The translations under genes were made by a program, and so were the position numbers. Below are positions 17,936-26,876 of a stretch of DNA of 64,000 bases, one piece after another (position 1 is the stretch's first letter; the number at the start of each line of letters is the position of its first letter). Where the stretch lies: contig NZ_ATDP01000071.1 in assembly GCF_000445105.1 (NCBI RefSeq), forward strand, positions 1 to 64,000. The letters run 5' to 3'. Source of the DNA: Sphingobium lactosutens DS20 (GTDB taxonomy: Bacteria; Pseudomonadota; Alphaproteobacteria; Sphingomonadales; Sphingomonadaceae). A model generated the notes under the pieces. That model was not told the DNA's origin. It was given only the letters and a program-made list of their open reading frames with translations, and did no database searches.

Positions 17936-18870
17936 GCGGCCTCCTTCTGCAAGCGTCGGGTCGCGATCTTCTCGGCCGTCTTGAGGCCCGCCGACGTCAT
18001 GATATCAAGATTGCCCGCATAGGCAGGCAGGTAGTGTGCAGCGCCTTCCACCTCTAGATAGACGCTCGTCTTGATCCCCTCGAAACTACCGAGACCGGGG
18101 ATCTTGACGGGATTGTTGGACCCGAAGCGCTCGAATTGCACTTTCTGTTTGAGGCGATAACCCGGCACATAGGATTGGACCTTCGCAACCATTGCGAGGA
18201 TCGCAGCTTCGATTTCCGATTCGTCCGCGCCGGAGGACAGAGTGAAAACGGTATCGCGCATGAGCAGTGGCGGCTCGGCGGGGTTGAGGATGATGATCGC
18301 CTTGCCCTTGGCGGCACCGCCGACTTCCTCGATACCGCGACTGGTGGTCTCAGTGAACTCGTCGATATTGGCACGCGTCCCGGGGCCAGCGCTCTTGGAC
18401 GAAATCGATGCGACGATCTCGCCATAATGAACCGTGGCGACCGATGACACCGCAGCAACGATTGGAATGGTCGCCTGCCCCCCACAAGTGACCATATTGA
18501 CGTTCGACGCATCGAGATGGGCGTCACCATTGACCACCGGTATTACATAAGGACCGATGGCTGCCGGGGTCAGGTCGATCATGACCTTGCCGGCACCGGT
18601 GACGATGTCGCTATGGCGCTTATGGGCTCCCGCCGAAGTTGCGTCAAAAACGACGCCGATTTCAGGCCACACAGGAAGCGCGACCAGGCCGTCGATTCCT
18701 TCCGCGGTCGTTGCGACGCCCATCCGAGCGGCTCGCTTGAGACCATCCGACTCCGGATCGATCCCCACGAATGCGCCCATTTCAAGGACGTCGGAATTGC
18801 GCATGATCTTGATCATCAGGTCGGTACCGATATTGCCCGATCCAATGATTGCTGCCTTCACCTTGGCCAT
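17932..18870 (-). CDS. mhpF: Acetaldehyde dehydrogenase (acylating)
   Basis: NAD-dependent acylating dehydrogenase of 312 residues that turns acetaldehyde and CoA into acetyl-CoA. An N-terminal Rossmann motif ([11 protein letters not shown], 8-18) and the catalytic Cys C129 (MVTCGGQAT) are present. It follows the hydratase gene by 2 bases and overlaps the aldolase gene, the standard order in meta-cleavage operons. Nothing suggests a defect. Confidence 0.93.
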   Translation of the reverse strand: MAKVKAAIIGSGNIGTDLMIKIMRNSDVLEMGAFVGIDPESDGLKRAARMGVATTAEGIDGLVALPVWPEIGVVFDATSAGAHKRHSDIVTGAGKVMIDLTPAAIGPYVIPVVNGDAHLDASNVNMVTCGGQATIPIVAAVSSVATVHYGEIVASISSKSAGPGTRANIDEFTETTSRGIEEVGGAAKGKAIIILNPAEPPLLMRDTVFTLSSGADESEIEAAILAMVAKVQSYVPGYRLKQKVQFERFGSNNPVKIPGLGSFEGIKTSVYLEVEGAAHYLPAYAGNLDIMTSAGLKTAEKIATRRLQKEAA

Positions 18871-18872
18871 CG

Positions 18873-19649
18873 TTAATTCCCATACCTGAATGCAACCCTG
18901 CCAAGGCCGCCGATTTTCGCTTCCACCCGGTCGCCGGGCTTGAGAGCCACCATGGGGCCAAGTGCCCCGGTCAAGACAATGTCGCCGGCACGAAGCGGAT
19001 CACCGGCCGCCGCCAATGTGCGGGCCAGCCAGGCGGCCGCCTCAAGCGGATGGCCAAGGCAGGCTGCCCCTGCGCCGAGCGAAGCAAGCTGCCCGTTCAC
19101 TTCGAGCGCCATCCCGCAGGTGTAGAGGTCGAGCCCATCGAGCGGCTTCCTGGTCTCGCCCAGCACGAAGAAGGCGGAAGACCCATTGTCGGCGACCGTA
19201 TCGGCAAAGCTGATCTTCCAATCGGCTATGCGGCTGTCGACGATCTCGATGGCAGCAATCGCATGGGCGGTTGCCGCCGCCACGTCAGCGGCCGTCGCGT
19301 CGGGATTGTCGAGATCCGTGGCGAGCACGATGGCGACTTCGGCTTCGGCCTTTGGTTGCAGGACCTGTTCGGGCGAAAGCAGGCCATCATTCTCGATTGC
19401 CATGTCTTCGAACAGCACGCCGAAATCCGGCTGGTCGACACCCAGTTGCGCTTGCACTGCCTTGGCGGTCAGCCCGACCTTGCGGCCGACGATACGGCGC
19501 CCCTGGTTCGCCCAGAACCCCGTGTTGATCGCCTGAACGGCGTAAGCGCCGGCCGCATCGGTTGGATCGAGCACATCCCGGAGCGGATCAAGGGCAGGTC
19601 CCGCATAGGCGGCGCGCAGCCGCGCTGCCACATCCTCATAATTGCTCAC
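18873..19649 (-). CDS. mhpD: 2-oxopent-4-enoate hydratase
   Basis: Hydratase of 258 residues in the fumarylacetoacetate-hydrolase-like fold (MhpD/BphH group), adding water to 2-hydroxypenta-2,4-dienoate to give 4-hydroxy-2-oxopentanoate. The stretch [23 protein letters not shown] and the acidic metal site in [12 protein letters not shown] match the family. Its start overlaps the extradiol dioxygenase stop by 4 bases. Related decarboxylases share the fold, but no decarboxylase pair is present here, so the hydratase call is preferred. Confidence 0.88.
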   Translation of the reverse strand: MSNYEDVAARLRAAYAGPALDPLRDVLDPTDAAGAYAVQAINTGFWANQGRRIVGRKVGLTAKAVQAQLGVDQPDFGVLFEDMAIENDGLLSPEQVLQPKAEAEVAIVLATDLDNPDATAADVAAATAHAIAAIEIVDSRIADWKISFADTVADNGSSAFFVLGETRKPLDGLDLYTCGMALEVNGQLASLGAGAACLGHPLEAAAWLARTLAAAGDPLRAGDIVLTGALGPMVALKPGDRVEAKIGGLGRVAFRYGN

Positions 19650-20557
19650 GCCACGGACTCCAGCTTGGCGGGCTTCGGGGGGCGCTGATAGATGTGGCCC
19701 CAGGCGGAGTTGGTGTCATGGGTCAGGACATGCCAACTTTCGTCGTCCACCTCGAGACCGCCCCAGCCATATTCGACGTCGAACCCGGACGGGGTCAGCG
19801 GATAGAAGCTCAGCATCTCATCGTTCGAATGGCGCCCCAGCGTGAAGGTCAAATGCCTGCCGCCTTTCATGCAGCGATCGAGCGCGCGCCCCACATCGTC
19901 GATCGTCGTCACCTCGACCATGAGATGCACGATCTTTTTGGGGATGGGGACAGGCGCGAGGGCGAGCGAGTGATGCCGACCGTTGCAGCGCAGGAAGCTG
20001 ATCTCGATCGGGCGCCCGGGCACGACTTCGGTGTTGATATGATCGGACAGCCGAAAGCCAAGCGTCTCTGTAAAAAACTCCATCATCGTGGCTTTTTGGC
20101 GGCATGCGAGCACAAGATGCCCCAGCCCCTGCCGCCCCGTCTTGAAGCGCGCTCCGGCCGGGCTGACGAATGGATCATTGGTCTTCTGCAAGGGGCCGAA
20201 AAAGGCCTCGTGCGCGTTGCCCTCGGGGTCCGTGAAACGAATGAGCGAATGGACGCGCCGATCCGCCGCAACCGCGGCGTCTGCACGATCGACCGTCACG
20301 CCGGCCCGCTCCAGTCGCGCGGCAAGCGCTGACAAGGCCGCGCCATCCTTCACTTCCCATCCGGCATAGGCCAGATCATCCCGCGGCCCGACATGAAGGC
20401 GAATTCGCGTGGCATATTGATCGGTTCGCAGATCGATGGTGCCATCATCGCGCGGCACCCATTGAAGCCCAAGCTCCTCTTCCGCAAAGACGCGCCATGC
20501 AACCAGATCCGAAACCTCGAGCCCGATGTAACCGAGCGCCTCGACTTCGCTGCTCAT
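19646..20557 (-). CDS. Type I extradiol ring-cleavage dioxygenase (BphC-like)
   Basis: Two-domain vicinal-oxygen-chelate dioxygenase of 303 residues that opens a catechol next to its hydroxyls. Iron ligands fall at H147 (GLGHLVL), H211 (IVHLMVEV) and E262 (FDVEYGW), and second-sphere residues at H196, H243 and Y252, closely matching 2,3-dihydroxybiphenyl 1,2-dioxygenase numbering. The enzyme class favours bicyclic or substituted catechols. It is unrelated to the LigB-type MhpB of phenylpropionate pathways. Coupled by 4-base overlaps to genes on both sides. Confidence 0.92.
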   Translation of the reverse strand: MSSEVEALGYIGLEVSDLVAWRVFAEEELGLQWVPRDDGTIDLRTDQYATRIRLHVGPRDDLAYAGWEVKDGAALSALAARLERAGVTVDRADAAVAADRRVHSLIRFTDPEGNAHEAFFGPLQKTNDPFVSPAGARFKTGRQGLGHLVLACRQKATMMEFFTETLGFRLSDHINTEVVPGRPIEISFLRCNGRHHSLALAPVPIPKKIVHLMVEVTTIDDVGRALDRCMKGGRHLTFTLGRHSNDEMLSFYPLTPSGFDVEYGWGGLEVDDESWHVLTHDTNSAWGHIYQRPPKPAKLESVA

Positions 20558-21390
20558 GCACCCGCCCCCAGGTGACGACGCGAGAGTGCCACGAAGGCGT
20601 CGAAGCGCTCGGCCTGGACCCAGTGTCCACAGCGACCGAACATATGGAATTCCGCGTTCGGCATCGCACGACCCAGGCGCAGACCCATCTCGACGGGAAT
20701 GACCTTGTCCTCCCGGCCATGCAGAACGAGCGTTTGATGCTCGATGCCCGAAACCACGCTCTCGGGCATGCCCGAAAGGGGGGTATCCCCCTCATCCCTC
20801 GGCTTGACGAGAAGCTTGCGTAATCCCTCCTGAGCGCCAGGAATGAGGCTTGCCTGAAAGCGATCCTCGACCAGCTCGTCGGTGATGAACGAGGGATCAT
20901 AGGGGAAATGCGCCATCGCCGCGCGCATTGCTTCGCGGCTGGGCGTATAGTCCCAGCCGGCGCGCAAGCCGGGCGTCATCGTAAACTTGTCGCATGGCGT
21001 GCCCATCAGCACGAGCCGGTCGAACCGGGCGGGATGACGCGCGGCGGCCGCAAGCGCGAGCGAGCCACCGAAGCTATTCCCGACAAGGCTGGCCTTCTCG
21101 ATCTCGAGCGCATCGAGGATCGCGACGAGATGCTTCACCCAGAGCTTGATGTCGTAGGAGAGATCGGGATTGCGCTCCGTGTAGCCGAAACCGGCCATAT
21201 CGGGAGCGACCACGCGAAAGTCGGACGCAAGCACGGGCATGACCCGCTTCCAGTTGGTCCATGCCGAAACGCCCGGCCCGGAGCCATGGAGAAGCACCAC
21301 CGGCCGCCCCTCACCCATGTCGTGGACATTCGTTTCGAGGCCAAGCGCGGCAACCGATTTTCCGCGTCCAATTTCGGCGATTTCAGACAT
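20554..21390 (-). CDS. Meta-cleavage product C-C hydrolase (BphD/MhpC-like)
   Basis: Alpha/beta hydrolase of 278 residues that splits the ring-opened dienoate into 2-hydroxypenta-2,4-dienoate and a carboxylic acid. The triad is S106 (GNSFGG), D228 (REDKVIP) and H256 (CGHWVQ), with the oxyanion motif HGSGPG (35-40) typical of this group. The start at 21390 is chosen because GAGAGG lies upstream. It is the first gene of the seven-gene minus-strand operon ending at 15455. The acid released, and thus the substrate, is unknown. Confidence 0.9.
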   Translation of the reverse strand: MSEIAEIGRGKSVAALGLETNVHDMGEGRPVVLLHGSGPGVSAWTNWKRVMPVLASDFRVVAPDMAGFGYTERNPDLSYDIKLWVKHLVAILDALEIEKASLVGNSFGGSLALAAAARHPARFDRLVLMGTPCDKFTMTPGLRAGWDYTPSREAMRAAMAHFPYDPSFITDELVEDRFQASLIPGAQEGLRKLLVKPRDEGDTPLSGMPESVVSGIEHQTLVLHGREDKVIPVEMGLRLGRAMPNAEFHMFGRCGHWVQAERFDAFVALSRRHLGAGA

Positions 21391-21443
21391 CACAATCCTC
21401 TCATTGCTGCGAACCGTGGTGAACGGTTTGAGCGCGAATGTCA

Positions 21444-21457
21444 ATACGGTAGCGTAT
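21444..21457. promoter_or_regulatory. ATAC-N6-GTAT operator, copy 2
   Basis: ATACGGTAGCGTAT sits in the 139-base divergent gap between the hydrolase operon (start 21390) and the TetR gene (start 21530). The complement is identical to copy 1 at 14479. Its position would allow control of the operon and autoregulation of the TetR gene. Confidence 0.7.
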
Positions 21458-21529
21458 GGTAGATGCCTGTTTGCGATGGCATTCCACAGTTCGATTGACA
21501 AATGACGTCGCTCGGCAAGAAGTGCTCAT

Positions 21530-22129
21530 ATGAAGACCACAACAAAAACGCGCAGCACGGAAGCGATACGACTGGACGCTGCGGCCTGGACGGACGCCGC
21601 ATTGGAACTTCTGGCATCGAACGGCATCGACGGCGTTCGGATCGAGCTGCTGGCCAAGCGGCTGGAAGTGACGAAGGGCAGCTTCTACTGGCATTTCAAG
21701 GATCGCGATGCCTTGCACCAGGCGATGCTCGAACAATGGCGCAAGAGCGCAACGCTGGCGCTGATCGAACGCCTGGACCGCGGTGAGGCCTCGCCCGAAG
21801 CGAGGCTGCAACGACTTTTGCGCTTGCCCATCATGGGGCAACGCTCGGCGCGGGCAGCCGACGTTGAGCTGGCGGTACGCCTCTGGGGACGTCGCGAACC
21901 GCGAGCGCAGGCGGCACTTGAAGAGATTGATCAGCTGCGCCTTCATTATATTTCCGGCCTGATGATGCAGTGCGGCGCCGATGCGCCGGAAGCGGAAGCA
22001 CGCGCCATTCTCGCTTATTCCTATATGCGGGTCGCAGCGACTCTCGTCGCAACCGAAGCGCGCGAAACGATGGACAGATGCGAGGCACTTCTGATCGGCA
22101 TCAGACCGCCTCTTGAACAAGCGCCTTGA
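21530..22129 (+). CDS. TetR-family regulator of the ring-cleavage genes
   Basis: Regulator of 199 residues with a TetR helix-turn-helix ([28 protein letters not shown], about 35-62) and a helical C-terminal ligand domain. It diverges from the hydrolase/extradiol operon and converges on the ferredoxin reductase gene, overlapping its 3' end by 29 bases. It is the best candidate to bind the four ATAC-N6-GTAT palindromes in this region (inference from shape, number and position of the sites). The ligand is unknown. Confidence 0.85.
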   Translation: MKTTTKTRSTEAIRLDAAAWTDAALELLASNGIDGVRIELLAKRLEVTKGSFYWHFKDRDALHQAMLEQWRKSATLALIERLDRGEASPEARLQRLLRLPIMGQRSARAADVELAVRLWGRREPRAQAALEEIDQLRLHYISGLMMQCGADAPEAEARAILAYSYMRVAATLVATEARETMDRCEALLIGIRPPLEQAP

Positions 22130-23351
22130 GCGGGACCTCGGCACAAGCCAGCCGCACGGGGTCGGGACAGACGCGGGCAGTCACGAGGGCCTTGCCCTGC
22201 ACATAGTCGCGCATGGCATTGACACAGTCGAGTGCGATGACCCGACCGTTCTTGAGATAGATGGCCGAAAAGCTCCGACTTGCCGGAGCGCCCCGGATTA
22301 TGACGTCGTCATATCCAATCGAAAGGCCCACGGTTTGCAATCTGAGGTCGTACTGATTTGACCAGAACCAGGGTACGGCATCGTATGGAATCGGATCGCC
22401 CATGATCGAACGAACCGCCACCATCGCCTGATCATGCGCGTTCTGAACCGATTCCAGCCGGATCAAAGCACCGTCAGCATAAGGGTTGGGATGCAGGGCG
22501 CAATCACCGATGGCATAGATGTCGGGCAGGCTCGTGCGGCAATAGGCATCGACTGCCACCCCATTTCCGCCTTCCGCGCCTGCCGCGAAAAGGGCTTCGA
22601 CCGCCGGAAGGATGCCGATGCCTGCAATAACCATATCGGCTGGAATGCGCGTCCCGTCAGACAGTCGCACACCGGTCACGCGGGTCTGCCCTTCCAGGCA
22701 GGCGACCGCCACGCCCGTGCGCAGGTCAACGCCATGGCCTCGATGGACCGCCTCGTAGAAGCGGGAAATATCCTCGCCGGCCACACGCGCAAGAACGCGG
22801 GGAAGGGCTTCGAGCAAGGTCACTGCAAGCCCCCGCTTGATCAGCACGGCCGCTGCTTCCAGGCCTATAAATCCGCCGCCAATGACCACCACCTGAGGAT
22901 TGTCACCCAGCTCGACCAACATCTTGTCCACATCGGCGCGGGTCCGCACCGCATGGACGCCGCCAAGCGCATTCCCAGGGCAACTGAGGCGGCGCGGATC
23001 GCCGCCGGCCGCCCAAATGAGCGTGCCATAGCCATGGACGCTGCCGTCAGCCAGCTTCACGCAGTGCGCGGCTGCATCTACCGCGGTCACCAGATGCCTG
23101 GGCATCACATCGATCTGCTTTTCGACCCAGAAGGTGGCGGGGCGGATGAGAATGCGATCGAACAATTTCTCGCCTGAAAGATATTCCTTCGACAGAGGCG
23201 GTCGTTCGTAGGGCAGTTCAGGCTCGCCGTTCAGGAGGCCGATCGTACCGGAAAATCCTCGCTGTCGCAGCGTCACAGCGGCCTGCGCGCCCGCATGGCC
23301 CCCGCCTACGATGAGGACATCATGCCTGGGAGGCGACCCACAGGATATCAT
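22101..23351 (-). CDS. FAD-dependent ferredoxin NAD(P)H reductase
   Basis: Reductase of 416 residues of the putidaredoxin-reductase/BphA4 type. There is an N-terminal FAD motif ([15 protein letters not shown], about 11-25), an NAD motif ([17 protein letters not shown]) and a second FAD motif ([10 protein letters not shown]). It would pass electrons to the adrenodoxin-type ferredoxin encoded at 25160 and on to the Rieske dioxygenase. Its ATG overlaps the CoA-ligase stop by 4 bases, and its 3' end overlaps the convergent TetR gene by 29 bases. Confidence 0.92.
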   Translation of the reverse strand: MISCGSPPRHDVLIVGGGHAGAQAAVTLRQRGFSGTIGLLNGEPELPYERPPLSKEYLSGEKLFDRILIRPATFWVEKQIDVMPRHLVTAVDAAAHCVKLADGSVHGYGTLIWAAGGDPRRLSCPGNALGGVHAVRTRADVDKMLVELGDNPQVVVIGGGFIGLEAAAVLIKRGLAVTLLEALPRVLARVAGEDISRFYEAVHRGHGVDLRTGVAVACLEGQTRVTGVRLSDGTRIPADMVIAGIGILPAVEALFAAGAEGGNGVAVDAYCRTSLPDIYAIGDCALHPNPYADGALIRLESVQNAHDQAMVAVRSIMGDPIPYDAVPWFWSNQYDLRLQTVGLSIGYDDVIIRGAPASRSFSAIYLKNGRVIALDCVNAMRDYVQGKALVTARVCPDPVRLACAEVPLKALVQEAV

Positions 23352-25138
23352 AGCGCGTACGCGTCTTCATAAAGACGTTCGACAAGATCTGCTCGGCGCT
23401 CGAGGATACGGCGCTGATTGACATTCCCCTTCTCGGTGATTTCGTCATGATGGGCACTTGGCGGTTCAGCAAGCACCATGAAACGCGCGATTCGGGTGCT
23501 CGACCCCATCTGCCGATCATTGTGCCTGCGAAGAATCGCGCTCAGCCGCTCGCGCAGGAGGGGATGTTCGGCAACGGCTTCCGTGCCGAACATCGCGCTC
23601 ATATCCTCGCCCAGCAGCGCACGACAGGCTTCTTGGTTCGGAAACAACAGAACGCCGACCTCGCCGCGACCATGGCCTGTGATGACCACATCGGAGATAA
23701 GTTTCTCCCCGGCGTTGACGATGGCCAGCCGCAGGGCTCCGACATTGACCCAGGTTCCCGAAGTGAGCTTGAAATTCTCCGCGACGCGACCATCGAACAA
23801 TATTCCAGCCGACGGGTCATCCGGGTCCGCGAACTTGGCCGCGTCGCCGATCTTGTAGAACCCCTCCTCATCAAATGCATTGGCCGTGGTCGCGGGATCC
23901 CGCCAATAGCCCGGCATGACATTGGGGCCACGCACGCGCAATTCGTAGCGATCCTCGGTTGGCACCATCTTGATCGTCGTGCCGGGCATCGGCGCCCCCA
24001 GATTATTGGCATAGGGCTGGTCGAAATACAGGATGCTCGAGAAAGGGGCCGTTTCAGTGGACCCCCATCCCGCGACGATCATCGGCACCCGCCCGACGCT
24101 GGCAAGGGCCGCGGCTTCCACCCTCTTCCTCAGGGCCGTAGGCAGCGGTGCACCGCCATTGAAGATGAAGTCCAGATCGCCAAAGAAATGACGAGCGAAG
24201 ACGGGATCACTTTCCAGAAATGGCAGGAGCGCCTCAAAACCGACCGGCACATTGTAGAAAAGCGTCGGTCTCCAGCGACGCAAAGCGTCTACCGTTTTCG
24301 CGATCGATTTGGGCGTTGGTCGGCCGTCGTCGATATGCGAATGGCCACCGAACCAGAGGGTCGTATTGAAGCAGCAATTGCCGCCGAATGTATGGTTCCA
24401 GGGCAGCCAATCGACGGAAACGGGCGGACGGTCATTGAGGAAGGGCCAGATTGCCGACAAACCCAGCATGTTCGACACCATCATGCGCTGCGTGTTTGCA
24501 ACCGCCTTGGGATGGCCCGTCGATCCGGACGTGAACAAAAGCTTCGCCACGGTGTCGAGACCGACGTCGGCCTCCATGGCATCGACTATTGTATCGCTCA
24601 TGGGCTGAACGACATCGATCCAGCCAAGATCCTTGAGCGAGCGCACCTCAAGCCCGGGACGCCCGCTTTCCGCAAGCATGGACACGGCAAGATCGGCGTG
24701 GTCCGCGATGACAAGCCCAGGATCAATCTCGCCGATGACGCGCAGCAGCTTTGCCCAGGGCCGGGCTTCAGGCGCGGCGTAGGTCGGCGAAACGATTGCC
24801 ACGGGAATGCCGACGCTGGTGGCTGCCAAGACGACCAGCGCATGGTCGATACTGTTCTGCCCCAGGATCATCAGCGGGCGTTCCACCGAAAGCGGCATGG
24901 CCAGCAATCGTGCGGCAATCCGACGGCGCTCGGCCTCGGCCTCGACATAAGTGAGTTCCCGGTCACCCTGGCTCAGAAACAAGGCCTGGGGCTGAACGCT
25001 TGCCCAATGCGCGAGTCGCTGCGGGATCGTGCCGATCACGGGCGGCAGGGCGACTCCGTTGTCGAGCAGGATAGAGCCATCGCTACGGCGTTCTACTTGC
25101 ACATCGACCGCTGCAACTTTCAAATCACTCGCTATCAT
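23348..25138 (-). CDS. Feruloyl-CoA-synthetase-like acyl-CoA ligase
   Basis: Adenylate-forming ligase of 596 residues that joins a carboxylic acid to CoA using ATP. The phosphate-binding motif [14 protein letters not shown] (about 203-216) and the later [10 protein letters not shown] and TSGTWVNVG motifs match the feruloyl-CoA synthetase subgroup. It is placed between the ferredoxin and ferredoxin reductase genes of the dioxygenase operon and tightly coupled to the latter. Its substrate could be the starting aromatic acid or the acid released by the C-C hydrolase. No phenylacetate-CoA ligase of the PaaK type is present in the window. Confidence 0.88.
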   Translation of the reverse strand: MIASDLKVAAVDVQVERRSDGSILLDNGVALPPVIGTIPQRLAHWASVQPQALFLSQGDRELTYVEAEAERRRIAARLLAMPLSVERPLMILGQNSIDHALVVLAATSVGIPVAIVSPTYAAPEARPWAKLLRVIGEIDPGLVIADHADLAVSMLAESGRPGLEVRSLKDLGWIDVVQPMSDTIVDAMEADVGLDTVAKLLFTSGSTGHPKAVANTQRMMVSNMLGLSAIWPFLNDRPPVSVDWLPWNHTFGGNCCFNTTLWFGGHSHIDDGRPTPKSIAKTVDALRRWRPTLFYNVPVGFEALLPFLESDPVFARHFFGDLDFIFNGGAPLPTALRKRVEAAALASVGRVPMIVAGWGSTETAPFSSILYFDQPYANNLGAPMPGTTIKMVPTEDRYELRVRGPNVMPGYWRDPATTANAFDEEGFYKIGDAAKFADPDDPSAGILFDGRVAENFKLTSGTWVNVGALRLAIVNAGEKLISDVVITGHGRGEVGVLLFPNQEACRALLGEDMSAMFGTEAVAEHPLLRERLSAILRRHNDRQMGSSTRIARFMVLAEPPSAHHDEITEKGNVNQRRILERRADLVERLYEDAYAL

Positions 25139-25159
25139 ATAATCCCCTCCAACTCTTTT

Positions 25160-25471
25160 TCAGTCTTCCGGCGCGATCCGTATCGTCAGCCCCGCAAGTT
25201 CGTCAGCGAACCTTATTTGGCACGCCAGGCGAGATCGTTCGGTGCGGTGGTCGGAACTTTCGAGAAGGTCATCTTCATCGTCGCCGGGCACGCCCGGATC
25301 GACATCGCCTTCGACGTAGACGTGGCAGGTCGCGCAACTGCAGCATCCGCCGCAAAGCGCGAGCAACTCATCATATCCGGCGTCACGGATGATCTCCATG
25401 ACAGAGAGGCCCGATGCGGCCTCCAGTCGTTGCGCATCCCCGGCACGATTGATGATTGTAAGTGTCGGCAT
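25160..25471 (-). CDS. Adrenodoxin/putidaredoxin-type 2Fe-2S ferredoxin
   Basis: Ferredoxin of 103 residues with cluster ligands C40, C46, C49 and C84 in the C-x5-C-x2-C pattern of the adrenodoxin class ([11 protein letters not shown]). It is not a Rieske-type ferredoxin. The ATG at 25471 has GAGG upstream; an ATG four codons earlier is possible. It should shuttle electrons from the reductase at 22101 to the dioxygenase. This class pairing is known from the dioxin dioxygenase system of Sphingomonas wittichii RW1. Confidence 0.92.
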   Translation of the reverse strand: MPTLTIINRAGDAQRLEAASGLSVMEIIRDAGYDELLALCGGCCSCATCHVYVEGDVDPGVPGDDEDDLLESSDHRTERSRLACQIRFADELAGLTIRIAPED

Positions 25472-25479
25472 TTCGGACC

Positions 25480-26256
25480 TCAAACGGAAATAGTGAGCCC
25501 ACCGTCCGACAGAAGCATCGCCCCGGTGACGTACGCGCTCTCCTCGCGGCTTGCGAGCAGGACATAAAGGGAGGCATGATCCTCAGGAGTTGATACGCGC
25601 CCAAGCAGCATATGGCGTTGCATTTCGGCCATGCGGTCGGCATCCGCATTCATCGCCCGCTCCCCCTGTCCCAGCGCAGCGGGGCCCGAGATGCCGGTGT
25701 CTGTCGCGCCGGGAGCAACCCCGTTCACACGCACCTCGGGCGCAAACTCCTTGGCGAGTTGCATGACAAGACCGCGCAAGGCGAACTTCGAGGCTGTGTA
25801 GAGCACCCCTCCCCCGCCAGCGAGAAAGCATGCGTTCGATCCGGTCGCGATGATGCTGCCCCGGCTCATGCGCAATGCCGCCAGGCTGGCGCGCGCGCCG
25901 TGGAGAGCCCCCTTGACGTTGACGCCGAAGATCTCCTCGAACCCCCTGTCGATCTCCGCCGGTTCCTGCTTTTCCAGACGCTTGTGGAAGTCCCACAAGC
26001 CAGCGTTGGCGACATAGACGTCAAGACCGCCCCAGCGCTCTACCGCCGCGGCGACTGCACGCTCCGCGGTGGCGAAATGGGCAACGTCGCCGCCGACGAC
26101 GATGGCGCCCTCGCTTTCGAGCGCGGCAACATCAGAATCGCGGCGCACGACCGCAACAACATTCGCTCCCTCGGCCAGGTAGCGGCGCACGACGGCACGC
26201 CCGATACCGGAACCGGCGCCGGTCACGACCGCGCGATATCCTTCAAGGCGCGCCAT
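25480..26256 (-). CDS. Short-chain dehydrogenase, probable cis-dihydrodiol dehydrogenase
   Basis: Classical SDR of 258 residues with the NAD motif [13 protein letters not shown] (12-24) and the catalytic YTASK. BphB/HcaB-type enzymes rearomatise the cis-dihydrodiol made by a Rieske dioxygenase to a catechol; the N-terminal sequence [20 protein letters not shown] and the position directly after the dioxygenase beta gene support that role. Its start overlaps the beta-subunit stop. Substrate not deducible. Confidence 0.88.
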   Translation of the reverse strand: MARLEGYRAVVTGAGSGIGRAVVRRYLAEGANVVAVVRRDSDVAALESEGAIVVGGDVAHFATAERAVAAAVERWGGLDVYVANAGLWDFHKRLEKQEPAEIDRGFEEIFGVNVKGALHGARASLAALRMSRGSIIATGSNACFLAGGGGVLYTASKFALRGLVMQLAKEFAPEVRVNGVAPGATDTGISGPAALGQGERAMNADADRMAEMQRHMLLGRVSTPEDHASLYVLLASREESAYVTGAMLLSDGGLTISV

Positions 26257-26876
26257 CAGAAGAAGACAGAGAGATTTTTGGTCAGCAACACCGACTGGGG
26301 CAGCAAGATCATCCGCCGCGCAATCTCGAAACCGCCATTGGGCTTGACGCGCAACAAGTCACGGCGACGTCCGAACAAAGTGGCTTCGTCATGTTCCGAC
26401 CGATTACGGTACTGGACGAAGGCGGAATGAACTTCATACTCGCCGGAGACGTCCGTCTCGAACGCCTCGACATTCGTGACGAGATAGACATGGCGGGTCG
26501 GCGGATCTTCCGTCCACACCAGATTGGAATGAATCCGCCCGATGCGCACGGCAATATCAGCCTTCGATTCATCGAACAGTGCCATATTGCCGGGATCCAG
26601 TTCCGGCCTTGCGTCACGACGGAAGCGATTCTGCCGCAGCGGCATCCAGTAAAACAGATCGTCGGCCAGAAGCGCGTACCAGTCATCATATCGCTCTTCG
26701 TCGAGGAGGCGCGCCTCGAGCCGGCCAAATCGTTCGATTTTTGCCAGCACCGCATCGTCAACGGGGTTGCCCTGCCCCCGCATGGCAAGAAGCTGCGCCG
26801 CTGCGGCGCGCGCTTCGTCTTGAGTCAGCGTCGGATAGGTCGAATAATCAGGCTTGCGGTCGAGCACACTGGTCAT
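26256..26876 (-). CDS. Aromatic-ring-hydroxylating dioxygenase beta subunit
   Basis: Small subunit of 206 residues with the SnoaL/NTF2-like fold of dioxygenase beta chains, which support the alpha subunit trimer. Diagnostic features are ARLLDEERYDDWYALLADDLFYWMP and the C-terminal RRDLLRVKPNGGFEIARR. It overlaps the alpha gene by 4 bases and the diol dehydrogenase gene by 1 base. No truncation is seen; the protein lengths on both sides are standard. Confidence 0.92.
   Translation of the reverse strand: MTSVLDRKPDYSTYPTLTQDEARAAAAQLLAMRGQGNPVDDAVLAKIERFGRLEARLLDEERYDDWYALLADDLFYWMPLRQNRFRRDARPELDPGNMALFDESKADIAVRIGRIHSNLVWTEDPPTRHVYLVTNVEAFETDVSGEYEVHSAFVQYRNRSEHDEATLFGRRRDLLRVKPNGGFEIARRMILLPQSVLLTKNLSVFF

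Noticed and set aside
15455..21390. Assignment of the lower operon as a phenylpropionate (mhp/hca) pathway
   Set aside because: The extradiol enzyme is a BphC-type (vicinal oxygen chelate) protein, not the LigB-type MhpB, and no MhpA-type hydroxylase is present. Symbols are used only to mark the shared hydratase, dehydrogenase and aldolase families.
23447..25567. Long open frame (706 codons) on the plus strand opposite the CoA ligase and ferredoxin genes
   Set aside because: Antisense shadow; the minus strand encodes clear ligase and ferredoxin motifs with coupled starts and stops.
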